DNA of 64,000 bases from Trogon surrucura (taxonomy: Eukaryota > Chordata > Aves > Trogoniformes > Trogonidae). Both the position numbers and the translations under genes were made by a program. Each line of letters opens with the position of its first letter. The first letter of the stretch is position 1. This document shows positions 1-11,430 of this stretch, piece by piece. Location of the stretch: positions 689,501 to 753,500 of the forward strand of contig CM036629.1 of assembly GCA_020746105.1 (NCBI GenBank). Reading direction: 5' to 3'. The notes beneath the pieces were generated by a model that did no database searches, had not been told where the DNA came from, and worked only from the letters and a program-made list of their open reading frames with translations.

Positions 1-3000
1 CTCCCGCTGAAGAGTGACACGGGCTGTTCAGGGGCCCACTGTCACTTTGTCAGCTGTCACATGCTGCCTTCTGCTAAATGGGCGCAGTTTGCCTTTACCC
101 TTTATCCAGACTCTTAAAAATGCCGCACGCATTTTATGAAGACCAACTAAGTGGGACTGCATCTCTGACAGCTGTTCCAGCTTGGATTCTGTGAAAGTGC
201 TTTGCATACATCTATCTTTTCTGCTCACAGTTTGGAGAGATAACAAAAGCTGAGGGGAGAGGGGTGAGCGGGCTGGGGACAGGGATGGAACAAAGAGCTT
301 TCGCGCCCCAGTCACCTGTTAGCGTCCAGCCCAGGGAAGCACCAGCTGAAAGGGATGTTTCATGAGAAGGCAGCTCGGTAGCTTTGGTTAACTGAATTTT
401 AGGTCTCACGATCCCCTGCAGTAGGTAGACGCACCTCTTGCAAAACCCCACCACAGTCAAGCATCATTGTAGAGCCGGGGGGAAGAAGAGATGCTGTTCT
501 GGTCTCGGGTGCCGAGAATGATTGGCCAGCAGTACAAAGCTGACGGTGCGAGAGGGATGCGGGACTCCACCAGATTCCTTTACATTTGGTCAATTCTGAG
601 CTGCTGCTTGGGATTTGGAGATCCTCCTTATTCTCTCCCCTCCTTTTCTTAACACATTTGATTATTGAAAACTGCTATCTAACAAAACCTGTCCTTCAAT
701 CGATACACAGCCACGTTGAACCTTAGATGCTGTAAGTTACCAGTTTAAGGGCTCTCACAACAACCTTCTCATGAATTCAGCATTTCCCGTAACCTAAGAT
801 ACATTTTAAGTTTCAGATGCTTTCCAGTACTCCTATGTACAGAGACATAACACACTTCAGTAGACACAGACACATCCAGCGGACTCACATTATCTCCAGT
901 TGTCCTTTTGCTGCTGATATACCTGCAGAAACCCTTTTGGTTGCCCTCCACACCCCTTAGCAGGTTCACCTCCAGGTGGGCTTTGGCTCTCCTAACCCTA
1001 CACTTTCATCTCTGTAATCCTCCTGCGTCTCCTGCCAAGGAGGCGGCAATCCCTACAACCACCGTAGCTCCCCTGAACCTCTCTTCTCTCCAGGACCACA
1101 GCCCATGGGATGAGGAAAAGATGCCCTGAAGAAACTGGCAAGTCCTATTGGGAAGGCAGAGGCAAGGCAAAAATTCAACATGATGCCAATACTGTGTGAA
1201 TTGATTCACGAGAATCACTATACATCTATACTTTGTAGTTATAGAGTACTTTGTAGGTGGACTTCGTAGTTATAAAGAGTTAAATCACTAAATATTTGAA
1301 TACATAAATATTATTCAAATAAAACCTCGTTCATAAAAATAATCCCAACAGATCAGATAGCTGAATGCTCTGACAAGAACACTACACGTGATGTATACAC
1401 CCGCTATCACTTACGACTTGATTTCAACAGTGCTGTTGAAGAGCAGAATCGGGGCCCCTTTGTGCTAGCAAGGCATCACCTGCAAAAAACTCAAACCAAA
1501 CACCAAAATGAAATGAAAGACCAAGTGCATACGAGAGAAGCACTGCTTTTCTACACGGATTAGCAGAAGCCTCAAGGCAGCTGCTTGCCGCTTCTCCTTT
1601 GCAAGTGGTAGTGGTCCATTTTCTGCACCTCCTACCCAATGTAGGTGAAGCAACTGGTGGTCACCAAAACTTCGGGGTTTTCTGAGGCTCAAGAAGAAGA
1701 AGGGTTTCCCACAAGAAGGCCAGTGTCTTGGGTCAAAGGTTTTCTTGCTTCATCAGTCCCTCTGTGCCCCGATTCCCTTCTCAACATGAATGTATTTTCA
1801 TGCTAGATTACATTACAAAGATTTCCAGAGCTGTGAGATTTTCACATCTATGGTAATGAGGATCACTTCGAGACTTAGAGTAGATGGAACGTGTGCAGGA
1901 GATCTACTGATGGGAAGTAAATTCTAATTTCTTCCTGCCTTCATTGCTGATTAAAGTCACGAAATGTCTGCAGTTTGCTCCATTCTGTGTTGTGAGATCT
2001 CACATAATCACTGACAATAGTTTAAGGTATTATCTGATCTGTGAAAGTACATGTATTTAAAAAGAGGTAAAAGTCTTAAACCCAACATATTAAACATGAA
2101 AGGGGTGTCTGGTTTACTTGTTCAAAGTAAGGGATTTGCTCCCAGGAGTGACACATCTATTACTAATTAAACAATTAATTTATTATGCAGCACTTGCAGA
2201 AAACAACATATTTGAAGTCTGAAAACGTCTGCTAAAGAATGGAAAATAATTTGGATACAAATAATTATCTTCAGGATTTTTCTTTACACTGGAATATGCT
2301 TAACACAATTCGAATGCTGCTTTCCCAGAGCTAAGCAACAGTCGCTGTGTCACCGGCACCGCACAGGCAAAGCAGAGCAATAACAGGTCGTCGTTTTTCC
2401 TAAACGTGCCCCTTTCCAAGTCCTTTCAGAGCATGTGTACAACGAGACAGACAGACACTTATCTACAGCTTTAAATTGTTAGCTCTGCAGGGTGGGTCTC
2501 AACGTAAAGGATTCTCTGTCAGAAAGTCACACGACAAACTGCCACGTGGGCTCCCCAAGATCTTCTCCCTCCTTCCCAGGGACCAAGCACCAAGAGCGGA
2601 ATCTCAGGCACGTTGAAATCGGAAGAGGAATTGTCAAGACTTGAACCAAATGTCACAGAGGAGAACTTACTGTACCTCACGTAACAGTTCCATTTGCTTA
2701 TACAATCAATAGCTGTGCTGAGAGCTACAAGTCCAACTGTTTCCTCAAAACGCTGAAGGCAACGCTGTTGAGTTTCACTTTCTCAAGCACACCAGGCCGC
2801 TGGCGTACACCCTGTGCACACTCCTTAGTATCTCCCCATTCAGCTCCAGCACTGAGAAAAGCTTGTCTGTTGTGGTTTTCTCTGCCAGATAACCCAAATG
2901 CTGGAATTTGCTCATTTTTTCTTTTCTCCATGCTCCAGAATTCCTTGCAAGAAAACTCACTGCACGTCACACACGCACACACACATGTATGTTACTGAAC

Positions 3001-3145
3001 AGAAGGAAATGCGTATTCTCAACCACAAATAGAGACTCAGTTACCTCCACGTTGAGGATTCAAAGGTCTATCCCTCTATCTAAAGGCATAATCCAAAATA
3101 GCACCCAGTATCTTGTCTATCTCCCCAAGAACTCCACTTAGCCTG
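1..3145. other. Intergenic DNA, no gene recognised
   Basis: Mixed-composition single-copy DNA. Open frames are all below 100 codons, overlap on both strands and show no domain. A short imperfect (AC)n run lies near 2968-2986. I see no CR1 signature, polyadenylated retrocopy or structured RNA here. Confidence 0.6.
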
Positions 3146-3149
3146 AGCA

Positions 3150-3590
3150 GAGGTCCTAATCTGCTCTGCAACCATCTTTCTCAAATATTTTAGCACTGAA
3201 GTCCCTATCTCAGGTGCCATCTTTTACTCCAGCCTTTCTCTGTCATCGTATTCAGATTTTTGTCTGTGTTTGGCTTGCTTTCTCCTTAACACCTCTAAAC
3301 ATCTTTTATTAAACACCACCATTGCTAAAATACTTGTCTAGACACCCACTGCTCATCACACACAGACTGGAAACACGCTTTCTTTGGCCTCAACATCTTC
3401 ATATTCCTCTGAGAGCTGGGACAAAGATAATCTTCCAAGTTTATCACTGTGACATTGCAACCATCTACAGGTGCTTCTTTTTTTTAGTGCATCCATAATG
3501 TGTTTATCTCCCTCCTTCATAGCTCCTTAGGGTCTGGAACTGCATCTCTGTTAAAAGTCTGAGCTGCACAGCTCCAGGCAGAAAACAGAT
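3150..3590. repeat. Possible ancient LINE remnant (L2/CR1-like), very diverged
   Basis: The segment around 3518-3575 (cttcatagctccttagggtc, then an 'aactgcatctctgtt' block) resembles the 'tagactgtaagctccttgagggcagggactg' type tail found at the 3' end of old L2-class LINEs. The pyrimidine-rich 3100-3520 stretch could be its decayed body. The match is from memory of the family and is weak. It may equally be unique sequence. Confidence 0.22.
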
Positions 3591-3628
3591 GCCGGCACAA
3601 ACTGGGAGTTCTGCTGTTGATCCAGTAG

Positions 3629-3652
3629 CATCCTGTCCCATCCTGTCCCATC
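3629..3652. repeat. Short tandem repeat, 10-bp unit
   Basis: The unit catcctgtcc occurs twice in direct succession and is followed by a third partial copy (catc). It is a micro-duplication of about 2.4 copies with no evident function. Confidence 0.85.
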
Positions 3653-4326
3653 TCCAATGATATTACTTACACAGCAAATTAAGCTGTGTGAGGTTTAATG
3701 ACCAAAATGACACTTCTCAGGAGCTTATGGCACTGTGACACATCTTGCAAGAAAGGGGACTAAAGAAGGAAAACTGTGATCACGCAATAAAATTAACTCT
3801 CAGTTCACCACATTTTTTCCAGCTCCTAAAGATTTGTCATATGTTTTATGACAAATCAAACTCTGGGCATGACAATGGCCAAAAGCTTAACCACACTGCG
3901 GCTTACTGAGCACATCAGAGCTCATCGGAGACGTAGGACAAAGCATGGGAAAAATACCACGCAGAACGCAGCGCAAACATGGAGGAAATCAAGTAATGTG
4001 CAAATAAACCTGAGCAATGAGAGGAGGGGACGAAAGTCGGGTAGAAGCAGAGCTACATAAACCCACAGAGGTGTTCACAGAGCACGCAAGTCCAACGAGC
4101 ACATTGACGTAACCGTGATTTGAGGAGAGACGGAAAATGGACAGAAAGCCCTAAAATTCAGATCTATTTAGGGGCAGGAAGGAGAGCAACCAAACTCTTC
4201 TTACCCTGAAGATATTTACCCTATTAGTAACCCGACGGCAGCAGTTGACAGTTTGCTCCTGGACAGCTCTGCCCACGGGCAGGTGGACACGCGGTTACGT
4301 CCCAAGTCTGGCTGTGCCCGACATCT

Positions 4327-4356
4327 GGCAGATGTTGCGGCAGATGTTGCGGCAGA
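4327..4356. repeat. Short tandem repeat, 12-bp unit
   Basis: The unit ggcagatgttgc is present twice in perfect tandem, followed by a half copy (ggcaga). It sits in a GC-rich patch (about 4230-4480) inside AT-rich surroundings. It is a local slippage or duplication product. Confidence 0.85.
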
Positions 4357-4844
4357 GCCGACCCCGAGGAGGGACGCGACGTGTGGGCACTCGCCTGGTT
4401 TCCTACGCAGGCTTCACGCGGGCTGTGGAGCTGCCTCGTTGCAGCCGTGTCACAGGAGGCAGCTTCAGAACTTTTGGATGTGATTAGGTAAAAAAATAAA
4501 AAAAAAAAAGAATTGAAAATGGGATCCTCATGTTCATTATGAGAAAAGTAGTGCTTGAAATAAAGTCCTAAATATGTTTTGTAGCTGCCTTAGATATAAC
4601 CATTATTAGCGGCCTTGAGAGGTGCAAGAAATTTCTATAACTGAAAATGTAACAAAGGAAAAGAGTACTTGGGGAGAACAGTAGAAAAATCAAGCCTTTT
4701 TTTTTTAATATATTTTAAAGGTATACATTTCTTGCAATTTAAATTTACCACCAAACCTCCCAGCTTCTCCCCCAGTGTACCAATTCAGAGCTACTTAGAA
4801 GGAAAAAAAGAAGAGAAAAAGGAAAATCATTAAACAACCCCCCA

Positions 4845-5060
4845 AAAAGAGGGCTCAATGAGGTCTCATTTCGTCGTAATGAGCTCCAATTTAACATGAT
4901 CATTATTTCTGACATTAAAGGCCTGTGAATAGTGTCACATGCCCAGAAGCTATTTTTTTTTACCCTCTAATGCCAGAAATAACAAGCTGCAGTTAAGGGA
5001 CAGTGAATCAGGGTCTGTAAAATTACATTAAAATAGGAATTTCACTACTGATAGAACGAC
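4845..5060. promoter_or_regulatory. Candidate conserved non-coding element (enhancer-like)
   Basis: AT-rich, repeat-free block without coding potential. It contains clustered homeodomain-type cores: the taatgag around 4878, a tgatcatta near 4897, and several ATTA/TAAT sites between 4905 and 5035. The texture, with short TF-like words and few homopolymers, is typical of vertebrate developmental enhancers. Conservation was not measured, so this is inference. Confidence 0.33.
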
Positions 5061-5380
5061 TCTCATCTCGGCAGCCCTTTCTGAAGGAGGTTTCTGAAGC
5101 GTACGGTGATTGGACCCTGGGCTGGTACCTGCCGCACCTTGCTCAGCAACAGACAGTTTCTGCAGAAAGGCAGCAGCAGCAGCAGAGGAGCAGAAGTCCT
5201 CCCGCCACGGCGCAGAGCTGCCGTGAAGCGTCGCAAGGTCTGTGGAGAAGAACAGCCACGTCAGGTCGGGGCAAAGGCCCGTCTGCCTCAGAAACCTCCC
5301 CCCAGGCAGACAGTATCGATGCTTAGGGAAAAACCTGTATAAGGAACACCAGGAAATCCCTTTCTTCTTTTTTTACTAAT

Positions 5381-5545
5381 AATCATAGAATCATAGAATG
5401 TCACAGAACGGTTTGGGTCAGAAGGGACCTTAAAGACCAGCTGGTTCCAGCCCCTTGCCATGGGCAGGGCCACCTCCCACCGCCCCAGGTTGCTCATAAG
5501 CATCCGGTTCCCAGCAGCCTGAAGGTTCTGGATTCCCAACCTGCA
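5381..5545 (-). mobile_element. CR1 LINE 3' fragment
   Basis: On the plus strand the sequence begins with aatcatagaatcatagaatg, which is the complement of the CR1 terminal ATTCTATG repeat. It continues with a 'gtttgggtcagaagggacct' block, then the 'gccatgggcagggccacctc' and 'ccccaggttgctc' blocks of the avian CR1 3' UTR. The insertion is therefore minus-strand and 5'-truncated, as usual for CR1. Its body decays into unrecognisable sequence after about 5545. It is non-autonomous. Confidence 0.95.
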
Positions 5546-5794
5546 GCGAAAACTTGATCCATGTGTGAACTTATCAGGGCGAAACAATTCAAATCCAAAA
5601 GAATGAAAGAGCTCCTAAATTCCTGACTTTGTTGATCTGCTCCGTGTTTTTTTAATTTCTGTCAACTCATTGTGGAGATGGGTAACAAGAACCTGGAGGA
5701 GCAAGAGACATGTGGCCACCCCATGGCTACATGCGATGGTGTGAGAAAATTCCTGTATCGCTTGCTCTTTCTTCCCTAATAGTCCCTAATGTTT

Positions 5795-5940
5795 TCAGCA
5801 ATTTGTTCCTTGAACTTCTTTTTTTTTTGGTTTTTGCTATCATGAATGCATGTTTAATTGCCAAAGCTTATACTTCTTCCTTTTCTGCAAATATAACTCT
5901 CATACTTCTATTTTTTCCCAAACATTTTTGAGGAATCTAA
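5795..5940. repeat. Diverged repeat copy A (pair with 6570-6760)
   Basis: This stretch shares an exact gttttcagcaatttgttcct word with 6570-6590. Collinear matches follow: a tgtttaattgccaaagct-type block, then a block like 'aatatgactctcac'. Spacing between blocks is similar in both copies. The two may be copies of an old dispersed element, or a duplicated part of the LINE remnant lying between them. Confidence 0.6.
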
Positions 5941-5944
5941 CACA

Positions 5945-6345
5945 TTCTACCACTCAATCACCTCACACCCGCAAGCTTATCAATTTCTTCAAAGCAGTGC
6001 GATGTGTTTGCAATGATTAACTTCTACTTACAAAAGCTGTGCTGATTCTTCTCCATCACGTCAAACTTATTTGCGTGGCTGTCAATTCCATTTGTGGCAC
6101 CCCTATTTTTTTGCAACAGAACTAAAGTTTACTGCTCTGAAATTCCTTACTTCACCCTGGAGCCTTTTTAAAGAACTGTAATCACAATCAATTCTTCCAG
6201 CACTGGGCAATTTAAACTACAGGTTACACAACACAGTAATTTGGCTACTTTGAATTTTAGCTCATTAACTCTTGGCATCTTGGTTGCGGTTGTTTTTATT
6301 GATTTGTTTTAAACCCTTCTCCCAATATTTTAATTTGATGCAGTT
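5945..6345 (-). mobile_element. Old LINE reverse-transcriptase remnant (CR1-like), antisense
   Basis: Read on the minus strand, this resembles the start of a CR1-type reverse-transcriptase domain. From 6345 down to 5945 it covers the region before and through the 'DPGNYRPVSLTS' motif and towards the 'QHGF' motif. Supporting plus-strand words are a 'cctggagcctttttaaagaa' block (about 6159-6178), an 'aatttaaactacaggttaca' block (about 6208-6227), 'ctcattaactcttgg' (about 6261) and a 'ttattgatttgtttt' block (about 6297). It is full of indels and stops, so it is far older than the CR1 3' fragments in this window and has no coding capacity. Confidence 0.6.
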
Positions 6346-6569
6346 TGTCATGCCTTTTCCCAGTAAAAAAAAAAAAGAGCTTCTTACATGGTAACATCCC
6401 AGAGCTCTTGCACAGCACACTCCAGTGCAGAGATCACAGCTGACTCCTCTGCTCTCGCTTTATTTTTGATAAGTGCTCATTTTACAGTTCAGTCCTCAGT
6501 CATCCAGCAGCCCCCAGATTTCTCGGTAACCTCTGCAATGCTGACGTACGTGGGCAAGTATTTAGCTTC

Positions 6570-6790
6570 GACGTTTTCAGCAATTTGTTCCTCACACGTG
6601 TTGTTTTGGGGGGACATGAGAACACCTGTGTTATGATTTTGTGTTTAATTGCCCAAGCTCAAGCTTTTTCTTCTCTTTTCTTTTAAATATGACTCTCACT
6701 TTGTTTTTTTAACAATTTCCTGTACTCTAATATTGTGTATCTGAGTTACCACCATTCCAGCTTTCTTTTCTAAAACAAAAGACAAAATAA
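6570..6790. repeat. Diverged repeat copy B (pair with 5795-5940)
   Basis: Second copy of the unit described at 5795-5940, offset by about 775 bp. After the shared 20-base word the copies diverge by substitutions and by an insertion of about 40 bp in this copy (around 6595-6635). They realign at the tgtttaattgcc block (6640-6651). Confidence 0.55.
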
Positions 6791-6799
6791 AAAAAACCC

Positions 6800-7900
6800 T
6801 CAGTTTCATGTAGTCTCTTTTTGAAGTTGGACTTCACTGTGGTCACTTTTTCACAGCTCTTTTTCTTACAAAATTGCTGTGCAATAGTTACCACTTATAC
6901 TATGTCCTTTGTACTGCAAGAAAAAAAAAAGAATCAGAAATGGGCTCCCCTTTCTACCATGCTACCCACACGGACGCTCGTTAACGGTACTTACTGATAG
7001 TTACAGTTTTACCTTAATTAATTCTACTGTTTCATCTATGTACAGTTTTACTCTTTATCAGCACGCCTTACTCCACCCTTTCTACTTATTTAACTTTCAA
7101 ATACATAAGATGCCAAATTTCCACACACACAGTCTGGATCCCAGCACGAGGGCATGGTTCCAGAACCGGACAAAGGCTCCAGCCGATCGCTGCTGTCACC
7201 TCACACTCCACGGGAAATATTTAGTGTTATGAGATGACGCTTTTTTTTGGGTTTTTTTCAGACAACAAAGACACGTAGGCATCCTCAGAAAACATACTTG
7301 CTCGCACGCGGCACATACAGAATAGCCGTGCTCAGTGGTGTTAATTTCATTTTACGATCTCTGCTACATGAAGGCTTGGCTCGTGGAAACTGGAGGAGAA
7401 CAGCTGATTTTAGGGGGCGTTTCTGTCTGAGACACACGCAGGTAAGGCGGCCTCCTACTGGAACAAAGAAATCCCCAAACTGCAGAACGACCCCAGCTCC
7501 CTTCCATGTGCTTCCGTAAGAGCACAAGCGCGTGCGTGTGGATACCGATTTTGCTTTGTGCGAGTCGGCACGAGGTCTGGATGTGAAGGTGTGGGCTTCA
7601 TGGTGAACACGTAACTCGGCACAGGCGAGACAGAGACCGAGCGAGCAGAGGCGGAAAGAAATGCAGGTTGATGAGTGTCTGTGAAACTTGGGGTAAGTGC
7701 AGGGCTGAAGGAGCTTTCAAGGCAAAAGGACCCAATTTGTATCTTCGTCGATAATTGGTTTGTTTGTGTGGAGCGAGCAGGCGGCTCAGGCGGAAAAGGC
7801 AGGGGAAGAAAGTGATGGAGTGAAACAGCAAGGGCTGCGATTCCCTGCCTGATGAGTTGGAGAGAAATTGTTAGTAACCGAGGTAGGTCCCAGAGGGGTT
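6800..7900. other. Intergenic DNA, no gene recognised
   Basis: Plain single-copy DNA. An open frame of 196 codons runs on the minus strand from 8045 to 7455. Its product is rich in Pro, Ser and Leu, shows no domain, and overlaps open frames in other registers, so I do not call it a gene. Confidence 0.5.
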
Positions 7901-7904
7901 CATT

Positions 7905-8210
7905 AAGTGACTGGCCCTTCACAGTGCCCTGCCACATCTGACCTGGAAACATTAACACGAGGCCAGGGTTGCCGCACGCCCGCCAGGGCACGGGTGGGAG
8001 GTGCGGAGCGCGCGCCAGGGAGCGCTGGAGCCAGCGTCCGGCCACGCGTCACATCTGGAAACACCGGCCCTTTGCTCGCAGGCGGCCGTGCTCCGAGATC
8101 GCGTGGGCAAACCCGGCCCTGCCGCCACCCAAGGCAACGCGCTGGCGGCAGCACCGCACGGCCCAGACAGGGCGTTCGACCCTGGAGGGACAATGTCGGA
8201 GCCCCAGAGT
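7905..8210. other. GC/CpG-rich block
   Basis: CpG-dense stretch of about 300 bp with many gcgc, cgcgcg and ccggcc words in otherwise moderate-GC DNA. Several frames stay open on both strands, as expected from low stop-codon frequency at high GC. It could be an orphan CpG island or distal regulatory island. No TATA box or defined promoter is visible. Confidence 0.5.
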
Positions 8211-9685
8211 AAAGAACAGCAACATCTGCAGAAGATGGGCGACAGAAAACGGTCTTGTGCAAGAGATAACAAATATTGACCAGGAAACTACGTGACCACC
8301 GGGACCAAGGCAGGCAGGTAGAGGAGGAGTAGGGAAAACCGAAATAAAGAAAGAAGGGACGTTACTGAAATGCGCCTTGTTTTTTTTTCTTGTCATTTAA
8401 AAAATGACAAAACGAGTATTTAAAAAACACGTAGCAGGTTTCAATCTTGAGCTATGCCTGGAATAGAGAGTTTAAAAATATAGCTAAAAAGAGTCACGAC
8501 ACCAATCGAAGTTACCTCGAAGAAACAAATGTTCAAGTGTCAATGGGCTGAGTTTGCGGTGAGCGGCATTTGCACTGGCCGGTGGGAGAAGTGAGGGTGG
8601 GAAGAGCCTCAGGGGAACACAACGTACCTGCCTCAATCACGGGTCACATTATACACAAGAAGAGACAAAAAGGCATCCCCAGAGTACTCACTTTAACCTG
8701 TATTAATGGAATGATTCCTTCAAATCAGACTGAGTCACCTCTCTAAAACTACGTTCACATCCTCCTTGTGCATATGGCTGCCTCAGTCCTCCTAAAATCC
8801 GAGTCTTTTCACAGCCTTCATCTGCCTCCACTGGAATATAATGACAGGATTTTAAGCATTACCGTTCAATCAAAAAGTATTTTAAAAGGCTTAACAGAAA
8901 CTTAAAAGACAAAAGTGAAAAAAAAAAAAAAGAAATACGGCTAGAGATACTCAAAGGCTAAGTGGCTAAAGGAAAATATACTGGCAAGTCAGAAGCAAAA
9001 TATCCTCGGGAAGAGATAAGGCAAAAAGATACGGAATAAAGCTGCAGAGGAGAATTCTCTCATCTCCGGGCAATCCTACGGGCTCTACTGCCATCCCCAA
9101 ACGTCATTTGGGAACAACTTAGCTGGAGAACTCGATGGTATTCAACTATTCATTTACTGGTTCGCAACATCACATTCATATGGGAAGATCTTGAGTTCAG
9201 GAGGGTGTTTCAAATGTGTTTTGGGGATTTTTTAGGAGTAAAAAAAAACCCCAAACCAAACAAAACCAAAAAATGACCCATGTACTAGATTTTTCCACAA
9301 GCCTATGGAGAAATGGCCCCAACTTGCACACACTGAAATCAGTAAGTGACATTCACTCTCCCCCATGTGCAGACCTGTCTGTAAGTACGGAGGTCCTCCC
9401 AACCACACACCTTGTAACTCCTACTTTGTCTGTGGGAGCAGCAAATTTCCGTGGGGAAGAACCATATAACCTGGACCCAGTCCAATCGTCTGCCAATTCA
9501 AGCATGTGCCAGGTCTACTAATATTTTCCCGAATTAACTTGCTCCTACAGTGCAAAAATCAAAAAGCAGCAAATTCTGCTTCAGGAGAAGGCTCTGAACA
9601 AACAGCTTTTGTTGTTTATGTATGACCTCTCTTCATCTGCTCAGAACTGAGCGTTGTCAGTGGGCTGCTCTGTACCGGCAGACAA
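8210..9685. other. Intergenic DNA, no gene recognised
   Basis: Unremarkable sequence with an A-run near 8919-8931. An isolated donor-like site (cagtaagtg, about 9341) follows an acceptor-like pyrimidine tract (about 9288-9301). The roughly 43-bp interval between them is too weak to call an exon. Confidence 0.5.
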
Positions 9686-9689
9686 TTTA

Positions 9690-9990
9690 CTAAAAGATAC
9701 AGATCAGGAGAAGTAGGACTTGGTAATCATATATTAGTATTTTTTAAAATAAAAACTGACTCCAAGTTTTTTAGTCAATTAAACGCATCCGGCACATCAT
9801 GCATGTGATGTAATGACAGCTCAAGACTAGAAATGCTTTTGATGCATTATTAACCATAAAAAAGGCATTAAATACCAGGCTTGAATGCCATAGGGATGCA
9901 TATTTCAATAGAAATTATTTTTCAATATATGCTTAAAGTTTATTTTGGTAAACAGATGACTGTGGGCTGTCACAGATGGAGACAGATTTA
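9690..9990. promoter_or_regulatory. Candidate conserved non-coding element (enhancer-like)
   Basis: Strongly AT-rich unique block with dense homeodomain and POU-like words: gtcaattaaa near 9773, a gatgcattattaacc stretch near 9840, and atgcatatttc near 9896. It also holds the near-palindromic catcatgcatgtgatg at about 9796. There are no open frames or repeats. Regulatory function is inferred from texture only. Confidence 0.33.
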
Positions 9991-10163
9991 TGTTTAGTTG
10001 GAGTCTTTTTGAAACGAAGGGAAATAGCTGGACTTGTTGAACGCACGAAAGGAACATAATTCTTCCTCCCAGCTCAGAGAAGGTTGAGCGGTAGCTTGGA
10101 AGCTGCCCCAGTCTGGAATATTAATTTCAGGGTGACAGTTTGGGAATACCACCAAGTAAATAA

Positions 10164-10170
<7 letters not shown>

Positions 10171-10194
<24 letters not shown>
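10171..10194. repeat. Poly-A tract (A24)
   Basis: Uninterrupted run of 24 A, followed by an A/G-rich tail to about 10210. It could be the tail of a decayed retroposed transcript on the plus strand, but no source gene or target-site duplication is recognisable upstream. It could also be a simple repeat. Confidence 0.9.
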
Positions 10195-10209
10195 GGAAAA
10201 GAAGGAAAA

Positions 10210-11110
10210 AAAGCCAGAAAAGAAAATCGTCTCCAAGCAGGAAGAAATGATAGAGAAACATGAAATTTCACTGCCTGATCTAAGGGTGTTACAGCCACGC
10301 ATTCATTTTCTGAATCTGCAAACAGAAGCCAGGCCAAAGTTCAAAAGTACAGTAAGTGAAACTAATCCCGTTGCTCGAACATCCAATAATCCCTGGCAGA
10401 ACCTTGGAGTTTTCCATCCAGCGCTGTATTACAAACACTATGACCACCAATCACTACGTATTAAAAAGAAAAAAAAACCACCAACAAACACCAGACTAAA
10501 CCCACCACACTTCCAGCCCTCACCCCCCTAAAGACATCAGCTCCCAGAGGCAGCCTGACGGCCACTTCTGCTCTGGAGTCGTGGCGATTCTCGACTCCGG
10601 TCTGCAGAACCAGAGCAGCTGAAGAAAGAGGAACCTGGCGGAGGAAACCCATGCTGTCCCTCTCCTGCCATGCATCATTTCTCCCGCACGCTCTTCCCAC
10701 TAAACCTCCAGGCTAAAGGACTTGATATCTTATGTTTCAGAGCTCTAAAATTTTAGTAGACCAGTGTTAGAAATTTCTGGCTGATACTCATTTTTTTTCA
10801 CCTACTCTTCTCCAAATACGCATATACAAACATATATATATTATTATAGTCCATTTTAGTTTGATACTGGGGTTCAGTCCTGCAAATGTTATATCCAGTG
10901 CCTATTAGTTTGAAAGTGACATATGAAAGTGGGGTCTGCAGGATCAACCCCTTCGTGTTTACATCTTCAAACATTTGTGGACTGTTATCAAGCCTTCTTG
11001 TACTCATCGCCTTGCCGAGCTACACATATTTAGCTCTTTTAATCTTTGCTCATAAATCCATCCCCTCAGCCCCTTAATCCTTTTTGTTGCTCTTCTCTAA
11101 TCTCCTTCTG
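10210..11110. other. Intergenic DNA, no gene recognised
   Basis: AT-rich to moderate sequence with no recognisable repeats beyond short A-runs (about 10464-10480) and no domain-bearing frame. Confidence 0.5.
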
Positions 11111-11114
11111 GTTT

Positions 11115-11430
11115 GTCAGTCGCCTCCCATACGGCCGTGCCCGGAGCGGGCCACGACGCTTCGAGGAGCCGCGAGTGCAGGGCGCTCACCCCGTGCTGGG
11201 AGGACGCTCCAAACCGCGCGGGTTTCGCCCACGTCTCGCGTGGCAAACTACACGCGTGGGACTCCCACGCTGTGATCTGCTGCCAAGGGAAGATCTGGCT
11301 GCGGCGATTCTGGGCGGCAGCTTCTGCATCCCCTCCCGAGCCGTAACGCGGCACGAAGGCACGCCGCTCGGTCCCGCGGGCGACGCTGCCCGCCTGCTCC
11401 CTTCACGCTTTCCCATTGCGCCCGGCTTCC
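11115..11430. other. GC/CpG-rich block
   Basis: About 300 bp with frequent CpG (for example ggccacgacgcttcgaggagccgcg) flanked by AT-rich DNA. Overlapping frames on both strands reflect composition. It could be an orphan CpG island or an unmethylated regulatory element. No promoter motif is clear. Confidence 0.5.

Noticed and set aside
2968-2986. (AC)n as a notable microsatellite
   Set aside because: Too short and interrupted to be more than background.
7455-8045. 196-codon minus-strand open frame
   Set aside because: Pro/Ser/Leu-rich product without domain. Other frames are also open in the same GC-rich stretch.
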